Assembly: GCA_949297765.1 (NCBI GenBank)
Contig: CASFTV010000003.1
Location: forward strand, 62,001-126,000
DNA: 64,000 nt
From: an uncultured bacterium
Lineage (GTDB): Bacteria; Verrucomicrobiota; Lentisphaeria; Victivallales; UBA1829
Direction of reading: 5' to 3'
Within the stretch, counting starts at the first letter, position 1; each line of letters starts with the position of its first letter. Position numbers and translations under genes: made by a program. Positions 43,321 through 52,200 of this stretch are shown piece after piece. Below the pieces are notes generated by a model. It had not been told where the DNA came from, searched no databases, and saw nothing but the letters and a program-made list of their open reading frames with translations.

Positions 43321-44298
43321 CTATGGACGAAGACGGCGCGGAGAATCCGGTGTGGAAGCGGGGCCTTTCCGGACCTCCTCCATCAGATTCCGGAAATCGG
43401 CCTCCGTCGAAATATACGAGGCCGACGCCCGCAGCGCACCGTGGTATCCGCGTCCGCGCAGATACTCAAGAATACATTTGCGTCCAAGCCGGAATCCGAG
43501 TTCCTCTCCGTAAAACGCGGTCATGTCATGCAGATGGCGCTCCAGCTCATCCGCGAATTCGGCGACCGTCGGCACCTGACAGGCGGGGTTCCCGAGTTCC
43601 TCGTAGATCCACGGATTTCCCAGTGCGCCCCGGGCGACCATCACGCGAGAACATCCGGTCTTCTCCCGGAGTTCCCGGCAGCTTTCCTCTCCCATCACGC
43701 CGCCGTTGGCAATCACCGGAATATTCAGCGATTCGCGGACCGCACGGATCACCTCGAACGCGACAGGTCCCGAATAAAACGCGTTCATCACCCTCCCATG
43801 GAGTGTAAGGCACTGAATCCCGGTCTCCTCCAGGCGGCGGGCGAAACGCACCGTCGGTTCCGGGTCCGACGCATCCAGAATCCGGGTTTTGACCGTCACC
43901 GGAATCCGGGAGTTCCGCACGATCAGCTCCGTCATTTTCAGCGCCTCCTCCGGCCGCTTCAGGACAAACGAAATTCCTTCGCATTTGCGTGCGACCTTCG
44001 GAGCAGGGCATCCCAGGTTGAAATCCAGCACATCGAACCGCCATCCGTTGACGATCTCAACCGCTTTCCGCAGATGGTCCGGATCGGACCCCACCAGCTG
44101 AATGCCGAGAAACTCCTCTTCGGGAGAGCGGCGGGCGAGGGTCAGAGTTTTCCGGTTTCCGAATACGAGAGATCCCGCGTCGATCATCTCTGTGAATGCG
44201 TAGCGGCAGCCGTGACGCCGCAGGGAAAGGCGCATCGGCAAATCGGTATGCCCCGCGAGCGGAGCCTGCACCAGCGCGTTTTCCGGATAGATCGTCAT
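43321..44298 (-). CDS. dus: tRNA-dihydrouridine synthase
   Basis: A flavoenzyme that reduces uridines in tRNA to dihydrouridine. The 325 residues contain APLAGHTDLPMR at the FMN site, FNLGCPAPKVARK with the catalytic Cys, the TVKTRILD segment, CLTLHGRVMNAFYSGP, and IANGGVMGEES for the phosphate of FMN. It is closest in layout to DusB-type proteins, but the position specificity is not clear. It begins 22 bases after the KAS gene on the same strand. Confidence 0.94.
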   Translation of the reverse strand: MTIYPENALVQAPLAGHTDLPMRLSLRRHGCRYAFTEMIDAGSLVFGNRKTLTLARRSPEEEFLGIQLVGSDPDHLRKAVEIVNGWRFDVLDFNLGCPAPKVARKCEGISFVLKRPEEALKMTELIVRNSRIPVTVKTRILDASDPEPTVRFARRLEETGIQCLTLHGRVMNAFYSGPVAFEVIRAVRESLNIPVIANGGVMGEESCRELREKTGCSRVMVARGALGNPWIYEELGNPACQVPTVAEFADELERHLHDMTAFYGEELGFRLGRKCILEYLRGRGYHGALRASASYISTEADFRNLMEEVRKGPASTPDSPRRLRP

Positions 44299-44320
44299 CG
44301 GAGCAAAACGGGATCCGGAC

Positions 44321-45553
44321 TCATTTCCAGCGGGAGATCACGATGCAGGCGTTGGATCCGCCGAATCCGAAACTGTTGCTCAGCGCATGGTTCAGTTCGA
44401 CATTTTCCCGGGTTTCGCGAATCAGATCCGCCCACGCGAACTCCTCCGCCGGCTCTTCCAGATTCGCGGTCGGACAGAGGAAGGAGTGTTCCAGCATCAG
44501 CGTTGTGAAAATCGCCTCCACCGCTCCTGCCGCGCCGATCATGTGTCCGGTCATGGATTTTGTGCTGTTGATCACCACATTCCGCGACGAATCGAACACC
44601 CGGCGGATGGATTCCATCTCCACGGGATCGCCGACCGGAGTCGCTGTTCCGTGGGTGTTGATATACTGAATCTCTTCCGGTGCAAGTCCGGCCATGCGGA
44701 TGGCTTTGCGCATCAGTTCGGCGCTGGACTCCGCATTGGGGATCACCATATCGGTTGCATTGCTGTTTGCCGCGAATCCGGAGACGACGGCTTTCGGCTG
44801 GTGTCCGCGGGCGAGAGCGTGCGATTCCCGTTCCAGGATCAGGATGCCGGCCCCCTCCCCCAGCACGAATCCGTCGCGGTTCTTGTCGAACGGACGGCTT
44901 GCGCGGTGCGGGGTGTCATTGTAGGAATGCGAGAGCGCCCGCATCGCATTGAATCCGAGCGCCTGCTGCCAGCTGACCTCTTCCGATCCGCCGACCATCA
45001 CGATGTCATACTCTCCGCTCGCGATCAGGCGGGCGCCCGCAATGATCGCCTGAGCGCTGCTGGTGCATGCCGCGCTGATGTCGTACGACTCTCCGGTCAG
45101 CCCGAACACCAGCGAGAGATTGGCCACGGCCGAGGACGGCATGATCCGGGGAACGGCAAACGGAGAAACCCGCCGGATCCGTTTTGTCTCCATATACCCG
45201 GCGGCGTTGCTGTAAACTTCGGAATACGCGCTTCCGCCGCAGCCGTTGATGACGGCCATGTCATGCGGCAGCGTCTCCATTGTGAATCCCGCTTCGATGA
45301 GCGCCTCATACGCGGCGGCCACCGCCATCCGGGAGTTCACCGACATGAAACGCCTGTTCTTCTGGTTCAGGACGGGACATTCCACATCATGATTCGCGAC
45401 TCCGGCCACCTGGGCATCCAGCCCGAGGTCCCTCCATTCCGGAAGAAACACCGTTCCCGTCTTTCCCTGTCTCAGCGATTCCGTATTTTCTTCAAGCCCG
45501 ACTCCGATCGGAGTGACGAGGCCGCGTCCGGAAACAACGATTCGATCCGCCAT
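44321..45553 (-). CDS. beta-ketoacyl-ACP synthase (KAS II / FabF-like)
   Basis: A 410-residue thiolase-fold condensing enzyme that extends acyl-ACP with malonyl-ACP. The Cys-His-His triad is complete: Cys in ISAACTSSAQ, His in NTHGTATPVGD, His in SMTGHMIGAAG; the Lys of the last motif is also present (TKSMTGH). Length and motifs fit FabF. The ATG at 45553 follows AAGGAT; an upstream in-frame extension lies in the leader. It is downstream of an AraC regulator and is not in a fab cluster, so it may be a specialised KAS. Confidence 0.92.
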   Translation of the reverse strand: MADRIVVSGRGLVTPIGVGLEENTESLRQGKTGTVFLPEWRDLGLDAQVAGVANHDVECPVLNQKNRRFMSVNSRMAVAAAYEALIEAGFTMETLPHDMAVINGCGGSAYSEVYSNAAGYMETKRIRRVSPFAVPRIMPSSAVANLSLVFGLTGESYDISAACTSSAQAIIAGARLIASGEYDIVMVGGSEEVSWQQALGFNAMRALSHSYNDTPHRASRPFDKNRDGFVLGEGAGILILERESHALARGHQPKAVVSGFAANSNATDMVIPNAESSAELMRKAIRMAGLAPEEIQYINTHGTATPVGDPVEMESIRRVFDSSRNVVINSTKSMTGHMIGAAGAVEAIFTTLMLEHSFLCPTANLEEPAEEFAWADLIRETRENVELNHALSNSFGFGGSNACIVISRWK

Positions 45554-45621
45554 GAGAGATCCTTCCCCATTATTTCTGAAAAAAGCATTCCGTTCCAATG
45601 TCCAGATGAGTATTCGAGCTT

Positions 45622-45649
45622 AATATACAGCGCAATGAAGACTTTTCAA
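45622..45649 (-). promoter_or_regulatory. promoter of the KAS-dus pair
   Basis: Minus strand: TTGAAA (45649-45644), 16 bases, TATATT (45627-45622), about 70 bases before the KAS ATG and just after the AraC gene stops. Confidence 0.6.
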
Positions 45650-45679
45650 GTTTCCCCGGAAAATGAATCGGAGATCCGT

Positions 45680-46579
45680 TCAGTAGCTTGTGTTCTTCTT
45701 CCGGAAATCGCGCGGCGACATTCCGTAAATGCGGCGGAATTCGCTGGAGAAATACAGCTGGTTCCGGTATCCGACGCGGTCCGCAATGCTCTTGATCGAC
45801 GACTGCTGTTCCAGCAGCAGACAGCGCGCATGCTTCATCCGGAGATGGATCACATAATCCATCGGCGACGTCCCGAGATACTCCCGGAAAAGACGGAACA
45901 CCGTCCCCGAACTCACGCCGAATTTCCGGCTGAGCTGATCGATCGTCATCCCCCGGTCGAACTGTTCCCCGATGTAACGGATCATCCGGTTGAGAAGCTC
46001 CGGACAGCCCCGCGTGTCGCTCCGCTCGGACAACTCCAGAAGAAGACGGAAAGACTGTATCGAAAGTTCGTGCAGATAATTCTCCGGACGCTCCTCCATC
46101 AAGAGGAAAATCCTGTCGAAAATCCCGTTGACATGCTCCGGCACGTTCCGGATCACATCCACCTGAGCCAGATTCAGGGAGTTCAGAATGGAAACCAGCG
46201 AAGTTCCCGCGATGGAAATGGTCTTTTTCAGGGAATATTCGCTGATTGTCCTCATGCAGGAGTCTCCGCCGATCTGCACCAGGAAGAGATCTCCCGGCCC
46301 GCAGTTGTAGCACACTCCGTTCTGCCGGAACTCGTACTGTCCCTTCTGCACGAATTCCAGGGAGAACAGATCCGAATTTTCCCGTCTGCGCCAGACTCCG
46401 CGGACGGATTCATCCAGCCCGGAAAATCTTACCTGGAGAGCCTGATTTTCCGGAAGGACCTCCGAAACCAGATAGGTGAAATGGTGTTTCGGGAAATCCC
46501 CCACATTCTGACCATACAGCGCCCGCGGACCTTTCATCCGGAAACGGATGTTGACCACTTTTCCCGCCAGATTTTCCAT
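45680..46579 (-). CDS. AraC-family transcriptional regulator
   Basis: A 299-residue regulator. The N-terminal part (about 1-170) is beta-rich like the cupin-type sensing domain (FSLEFVQKGQYEF, CGPGDLFLVQIGG). The C-terminal two-helix-turn-helix domain (about 195-295) is clear: MTIDQLSRKFGVSSGTVFRLF, then SIKSIADRVGYRNQLYFSSEFRRIYGMSPRDFRK (quoted in part: DRVGYRNQLYFSSEFRR). Effector unknown; many such proteins in gut anaerobes sense sugars. The ATG at 46579 is chosen because the likely promoter (46636-46664) lies inside the longer frame. Confidence 0.9.
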   Translation of the reverse strand: MENLAGKVVNIRFRMKGPRALYGQNVGDFPKHHFTYLVSEVLPENQALQVRFSGLDESVRGVWRRRENSDLFSLEFVQKGQYEFRQNGVCYNCGPGDLFLVQIGGDSCMRTISEYSLKKTISIAGTSLVSILNSLNLAQVDVIRNVPEHVNGIFDRIFLLMEERPENYLHELSIQSFRLLLELSERSDTRGCPELLNRMIRYIGEQFDRGMTIDQLSRKFGVSSGTVFRLFREYLGTSPMDYVIHLRMKHARCLLLEQQSSIKSIADRVGYRNQLYFSSEFRRIYGMSPRDFRKKNTSY

Positions 46580-46635
46580 TTTTCCGCACCACTCCCGGAC
46601 CGGTCCGGCCGGTCCCGTTCTTCCATACCTCCGGT

Positions 46636-46664
46636 ACTTTATATCGGAAAACGGCATGTTGCAA
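46636..46664 (-). promoter_or_regulatory. possible promoter of the AraC-family gene
   Basis: Minus strand: TTGCAA (46664-46659), 17 bases, TAAAGT (46641-46636). Confidence 0.5.
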
Positions 46665-46702
46665 ACAGGATTTTCCGGAAAGAGGCAATTTCCGGCGGAG
46701 AG

Positions 46703-46749
46703 AAAAAACCGTCCGGAGCAGCGGCCGGTTCAGCCGCACGCCGGACGGT
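46703..46749 (-). terminator. intrinsic terminator of glnN
   Basis: A nested hairpin: outer 9-bp stem ACCGTCCGG / CCGGACGGT and inner 5-bp stem GCGGC / GCCGC, followed on the minus strand by TTTTTTCTC. It lies about 40 bases after the glnN stop. Confidence 0.9.
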
Positions 46750-46786
46750 CCGGATTGTTCCGCGGAGACCTGCGATGCGGTTTCCG

Positions 46787-48922
46787 TCAGGAAATGAACA
46801 GCATTTCCCGGTATTTCGGAAGAGGCCAGATCTCGTCGTCGATCAGCAGTTCGAGCGCATCGACATCAGCGCGGAGAGCGGCCATCGCCTTCAGGACCGG
46901 AGCCTGATTTCCGGTTTTCAGCGCGGCCTCCAGATCGTTACATTTGGCGGTGACGCTGTCCAGATAGCGGCCGAGGATCGTTGCCATCTCCCGTTTTGCG
47001 GTGAAACCGTCCGTGAGTCCGGCGGCCTGCATGCTCACGAGGCCTTCCGCAAGTTCGGCCACCTGTTTTCCCGCGGCGGGCTGAATGATCGTGCGCGCCA
47101 TGCTGAGGGAGAGCTCTCCTTCGATCTTGACCTTCTTTGCATACTCCTCCATGAAGATCTCGTAGCGGGACTCCAGTTCAGCCTCGGTAAAGACATTGTA
47201 CTTTGTGAAAAGCGCTTTGCTCTTCTCGGAAACGAATGCGCCGAGCGCTTCCGGAGTGGTGGCGGCGTTCGGGAGACCGCGTTTTGCGGCTTCTTTCTTC
47301 CATGCGGCGGTATAGCCGTCGCCGTTGAAGATGATCCGCTTATGCGCCTTGATGATCTTCTGGAGCAGGACCTGGAGCTTTTCATTGAAGTTTTTCTTCG
47401 GGAACTTCTCCAGTTCCGTGGAGATCTTGTCGAGCGCGTCGGCGACGATCGTGTTGATCACGACGTTCGCTCCGGCGCAGGAATGACTGGAGCCGGGAGC
47501 ACGGAACTCGAATTTGTTTCCGGTGAAGGCGAAGGGACTTGTCCGGTTGCGGTCGGTCGCGTCGCGGGGCAGCGGCGGGAGGGTGTCCACGCCGATCTTC
47601 ATGATGCCGCCGTGCTTGGAGGATTTCAGGCATCCCTTTTCAATCTGTTCGATCACATCGGTGAGCTGTTCGCCGAGGAAGATCGAAATGATTGCGGGCG
47701 GAGCCTCGTTTGCACCGAGACGGTGATCGTTTCCGGCGGAAGCCGTGGCGACGCGGAGGATATCCGCATTGTCGTCAACCGCCTGAATCACGGCGCAGAG
47801 CATCGTCAGGAAGATGGCGTTCTGATGCGGATCGTTCCCCGGCTCCAGCAGATTGTATCCGTTGTAGCTGACCGACCAGTTGTTGTGCTTTCCGGAGCCG
47901 TTGATTCCGGCAAACGGTTTTTCGTGCAGCAGGCAGACGAATCCATGTTCATCCGCTTTCTGACGGAGAACTTCCATGACCATCATATTGTGGTCGCAGG
48001 CGAGATTCAGCTCTTCGAAGAGGGGTGCGATCTCGTACTGAGCGGGAGCAACCTCATTGTGACGGGTCTTCGCGGGAATTCCGAGTCTCCAGAGTTCCCG
48101 CTCCACATCGGTCATGAAGGTCAGGACGCGGTGTTTGATCGCGCCGAAATAATGATCCTCCAGCTGCTGATGTTTCGGCGGAGGCGCGCCGAAGAGAGTC
48201 CGGCCGGTCTGGACAAGGTCGGGACGGGCAAAGTAGAAGTTCTTGTCGATCAGGAAATACTCCTGTTCGGGTCCGAGCGTCACTTTCGGCATGTGTTCGC
48301 CGGTTTCGCCGAAGCATTTGACAAACCGTTTGACCGCCTTTGCAAGCGCCTGCGTGGATTTCAGGAGCGGAGTCTTTTTATCGAGCGCCTCGCCGGTGTA
48401 GGAGCAGAAGGCGGTCGGGATGCAGAGTGTGGCGCCGTTCGGATGGCGCTTGATGAACGCCGGACTGGAGGGATCCCACGCGGTGTATCCGCGCGCTTCA
48501 AAGGTGGCGCGCAGACCGCCCGACGGAAAACTGGAAGCGTCCGGTTCGCCGACAATCAGATTCTTGCCGGAAAAGGAGTTGATCGCTCTTCCGTTGCTGT
48601 CGGGTTCGAGGAAGGCGTCGTGTTTTTCCGCGGTCGTTCCGGTCAGGGGCTGGAACCAGTGTGTGTAGTGGGTTGCGCCCTTGTCGATGGCCCAGCGTTT
48701 CATCGCATTGGCGACGTCGTCGGCCACGGAGGCGTCCAGCGGAGAACTTTCCGCAATCGTTTTATAGAGCGTTTTGAAAACCGCCTTCGGAAGCCGTTCG
48801 CGCATGCATTCGATTCCGAAGACATCCGTTCCGTAATCGTTGATGTCAAAACTGACCGACATCGTCTCCGGCGGACGGATGGATGCGACTTTTTCAATTG
48901 CATGAATTCTTGTCTTGTTCAT
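46787..48922 (-). CDS. glnN: glutamine synthetase type III
   Basis: Makes glutamine from glutamate, ammonia and ATP. The 711 residues, far longer than GSI (about 470), and the N-terminal [21 protein letters not shown] (part: [18 protein letters not shown]) identify the GSIII/GlnN family. Other signs are [38 protein letters not shown] and [20 protein letters not shown] (part: [11 protein letters not shown]), which form the metal, ammonium and ATP sites. GSIII is typical of Bacteroidota, Cyanobacteria and several anaerobes. Divergent from gltB, with which it forms the GS-GOGAT cycle. Confidence 0.97.
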   Translation of the reverse strand: MNKTRIHAIEKVASIRPPETMSVSFDINDYGTDVFGIECMRERLPKAVFKTLYKTIAESSPLDASVADDVANAMKRWAIDKGATHYTHWFQPLTGTTAEKHDAFLEPDSNGRAINSFSGKNLIVGEPDASSFPSGGLRATFEARGYTAWDPSSPAFIKRHPNGATLCIPTAFCSYTGEALDKKTPLLKSTQALAKAVKRFVKCFGETGEHMPKVTLGPEQEYFLIDKNFYFARPDLVQTGRTLFGAPPPKHQQLEDHYFGAIKHRVLTFMTDVERELWRLGIPAKTRHNEVAPAQYEIAPLFEELNLACDHNMMVMEVLRQKADEHGFVCLLHEKPFAGINGSGKHNNWSVSYNGYNLLEPGNDPHQNAIFLTMLCAVIQAVDDNADILRVATASAGNDHRLGANEAPPAIISIFLGEQLTDVIEQIEKGCLKSSKHGGIMKIGVDTLPPLPRDATDRNRTSPFAFTGNKFEFRAPGSSHSCAGANVVINTIVADALDKISTELEKFPKKNFNEKLQVLLQKIIKAHKRIIFNGDGYTAAWKKEAAKRGLPNAATTPEALGAFVSEKSKALFTKYNVFTEAELESRYEIFMEEYAKKVKIEGELSLSMARTIIQPAAGKQVAELAEGLVSMQAAGLTDGFTAKREMATILGRYLDSVTAKCNDLEAALKTGNQAPVLKAMAALRADVDALELLIDDEIWPLPKYREMLFIS

Positions 48923-49004
48923 GTGCCAGTCTCCTCTTTAGAATTGCACTGTTCCGAACGATGACCGGAACAATAGCAGATGGGATGCCAACTTTTCAGA
49001 ATAT

Positions 49005-49033
49005 ACTATATCCGTATTCCATGAAAAATACAA
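49005..49033 (-). promoter_or_regulatory. promoter of glnN
   Basis: Minus strand: TTGTAT (49033-49028), 17 bases, TATAGT (49010-49005), giving a leader of about 75 bases. Confidence 0.55.
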
Positions 49034-49057
49034 ATCCTCACGCGAATTTTTTAAATC

Positions 49058-49103
49058 TTACATTTTTGTAACATTTGCCTCAAAAGTATGACAAAAACGT
49101 CAT
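49058..49103. promoter_or_regulatory. two palindromes in the glnN-gltB intergenic region (candidate operators)
   Basis: TTACA-N4-TGTAA at 49058-49071 and ATGAC-N6-GTCAT at 49088-49103 lie between the divergent glnN and gltB promoters. Both have the two-fold symmetry of repressor or activator sites. The 350-base gap (48923-49272) otherwise holds AT-rich sequence and the two promoters; no open frame looks real. Neither palindrome fits the NtcA or GlnR/TnrA consensus exactly. Confidence 0.5.
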
Positions 49104-49222
49104 CTGCATTTCGTCGTCCACCTCCGGAATCGCTCCGGATCTCCCGTTTCACCCCCTTTTTCCGGAAAAATGACATTTTTTGCATTCCGGTACTTTTTCT
49201 TTTCCGCATCTGGCATGAAAGA

Positions 49223-49231
49223 TGTTAGAAT
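49223..49231 (+). promoter_or_regulatory. extended -10 promoter of gltB-gltD
   Basis: TGTTAGAAT (TG-N-TAGAAT) with no good -35, 42 bases before the gltB ATG. A small hairpin GTCCG/CGGAC (49233-49248) would sit at the very 5' end of the transcript. Confidence 0.45.
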
Positions 49232-49272
49232 GGTCCGCAGCAACGGACAATCAACAAGAGAGGTCAACAACT

Positions 49273-52200
49273 ATGGTACAGCAGAACTTTCACGGCCGCC
49301 CGGACCTGTCCCGGAATCCGGGACTCTACGATCCCGGCCAGGAACACGACGCCTGCGGAGTCGGACTCATCGCCGATCTCGACAACCGCAGATCCCACCG
49401 GATTGTGGAAATGGGAATGGAGGCGCTCCGCCGCCTCACGCACCGCGGCGCGACCGGATACGATCCGGAAACCGGAGACGGCGCGGGAATCCTTCTCCAG
49501 ATCCCCGACGAACTCTATCGGAGCGAACCGCATCTCAAGGCGCTTCTCCCGCCGCCCGGAGCGTATGCGCTTGCAATGCTCTTTCTTCCTGCGGACGCGG
49601 AGGAGCTGAAGACCGCGATCCGGCTCTTCGAGGACTCCTGCCGGGAGGAGAAACTTCCGCTTCTCGCATGGCGTGACGTGCCGGTCGATCCGGAGAAAAT
49701 CGGAAAAGCCGCCGCCGCGACCATGCCCCTCATCCGGCAGGCCTTTGTCGGAAACGGCGGAAAAACGGAACGGGCGGAATTCGAACGATCCCTTTATATC
49801 GCGCGGAAAATCTTTGAAAAAAAATGCGCGGAGCTGGAATTCAACGGCGGACGGCCTTATGTGGTCAGCTTCTCCTCCCGTTCGGTGGTTTACAAGGGAC
49901 TTCTTCTTGCCCACCAGATCTCCGGCTTTTATCCGGATCTGGCGGATGAACGGTGCCGGAGCGCACTGGCGGTCGTCCACCAGCGTTACAGCACCAACAC
50001 ATTCCCGACGTGGCCGCTGGCGCACCCCTTCCGCTATCTGGCGCACAACGGCGAGATCAACACGATCCGGGGCAACCTCAACCACATGAAAGCGCGGGAA
50101 CCGATGCTGGAATCTCCGCTGTTCGGCGACAAAATCAAACATCTTATTCCGGTAATTCCCGCGGGACAGAGCGATTCCGCCTCGCTCGACAACGCGCTGG
50201 AGCTTCTGGTCGAGGGCGGGCGCTCCCTTCCGCACGCGATGCTGATGCTCGTTCCGCAGGCATGGGGACGGGACTACCACATCGGCCGGGACGTCCGCGG
50301 ATTCTTTGAATACCATTCCGCGATCATGGAACCGTGGGACGGCCCCGCCGCGATCGCCTTTTCCGACGGCGTCAATGCGGGCGCGATGCTCGACCGTTCC
50401 GGCCTGCGCCCTGCGCGCTACACGATCTCCGCGGACCGGACCTTTGTCCTCGCTTCGGAGACCGGAGTGCTCGACATTGCTCCGGGCGCGGTTCTCGAAC
50501 ACGGCCGGCTCGGACCGGGCCAGATGATCTATCTGGATCTGGAGAACAGACGCGTCCGCTACGATGCGGAGATCAAAGCTCAGGTGGCGCGTCTTCAGCC
50601 CTACCGCCGCTGGGTTCAGGAGAACCGGATCACGATCAACGGATTTCTCGATCAGGCGACGCCGGCGGAGATCGGCGCCGATCTCTCCTTCCGCCAGAAA
50701 CTCTTCGGCTACACGCGGGAGGATCTGGACATCCTGATCACCGCAATGGCGCGCGACGGTCAGGAACCGGTCGGATCCATGGGGAACGACGCCGCGCTGG
50801 CGGTTCTGTCGGAGAAGCCCCAGTCCCTGTTCAACTACTTCAAGCAGCTGTTTGCGCAGGTCACGAATCCGCCGATCGACCCGATCCGCGAAGCCTCCGT
50901 GATGACTCTGATGACCTATATCGGCAACCACGCCAACATTCTTTCCGAATCGCCGAAGCACGCGCATCTGGTGAAGATGCAGCAGCCGATTCTCACCGGC
51001 GAGGATCTTTCCCGTCTCCGCGCGCTGAATCTTCCGGATTTCCGGACGGAGACGATCCGGATCATCTACTCGCAGGAGGAGGGACTTGCCGCCGCACTGG
51101 AACGCATCTGTTCCGCGGCGGAGACGGCGGTCCGGGAGGGACGCAACGTTGTCATTCTCAGCGACCGCGGTCCGGCGGACGGGGAGAGTCCCGTTCCGTC
51201 GCTTCTGGCGACTGCCGCGGTGAATGCGCGTCTGCTTGCGGCGGGCATCCGGAGCGGCGCGGGCATCATCCTGGAGACCGGGGAAGCGCGGGAGGTCATG
51301 CACTTCGCGCTCCTCCTCGGATACGGGGCGACGGCGATCAATCCCTATCTGGCGCTGGAAAGCGTCTCCGATCTTGTCCGCGAAGGCAAGGTCCGGACCG
51401 ATCCCGCGACCGCCGCGGGAAATTACATTCATGCGGTCTGCAAAGGACTTCGCAAGATCATGTCCAAGCAGGGCATTTCGACCCTGCGCAGCTTCCGGAG
51501 CGCGCAGCTGTTCGAGGCGGTCGGACTCAGCAGGGAACTGGTTGCGGCCTTTTTTTCCGGGACCGCCTCGCGGATCGGAGGAATCGGACTTGCGGAAATC
51601 GAACGGGAGGTTGCTCTTCGAATCGAAGCGGCCCGTTCTGCTTCGGCGGTTCTTCCCTCCGGCGGGCAGTACCGCTACCGGAAGGATGGAGAGAGCCATC
51701 TCTGGACGCCCGAGACCATCTCTCTTCTCCAGCAGGCCGTCCGGAACGGCGATTACGGAAAATTCAAAGAGTATACGAAGCTCATCAACGAACGCGAACA
51801 CGGGATCTGCACGCTGCGCGGACTTTTCCGCTTCAAGGAGCGCACACCGATTCCGCTGGAGGAGGTCGAGAGCGCGTCGGAGATCGTCAAGCGCTTTGTG
51901 ACCGGTGCGATGTCCTACGGCTCGATCAGTCCGGAGGCGCACACCACGATTGCCCGCGCGATGAACGAACTCGGCGGCATGAGCAATTCCGGCGAAGGCG
52001 GGGAGGATCCCGCGCGCTATGGGACAAAACCCGGAGAAGTGAGTCTCTGCAGTGCGATCAAGCAGGTGGCCTCCGGACGATTCGGTGTCACGGCGGAGTA
52101 TCTGGCGAACGCGAAAGAGCTCCAGATCAAAATTGCGCAGGGAGCGAAACCCGGAGAGGGCGGACAGCTTCCGGGACACAAGGTCAACGAGCTGGTCGCC

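Noticed and set aside
44387-48964. A 1525-codon open frame on the plus strand across KAS, AraC and glnN
   Set aside because: It spans three unmistakable minus-strand genes and two promoters, so it is an accident of codon use.
49200-49231. Possible sigma54 promoter upstream of gltB (TGGCATGAAAGA)
   Set aside because: TGGCAT lacks a TTGCA element at the required spacing; an extended -10 fits better.
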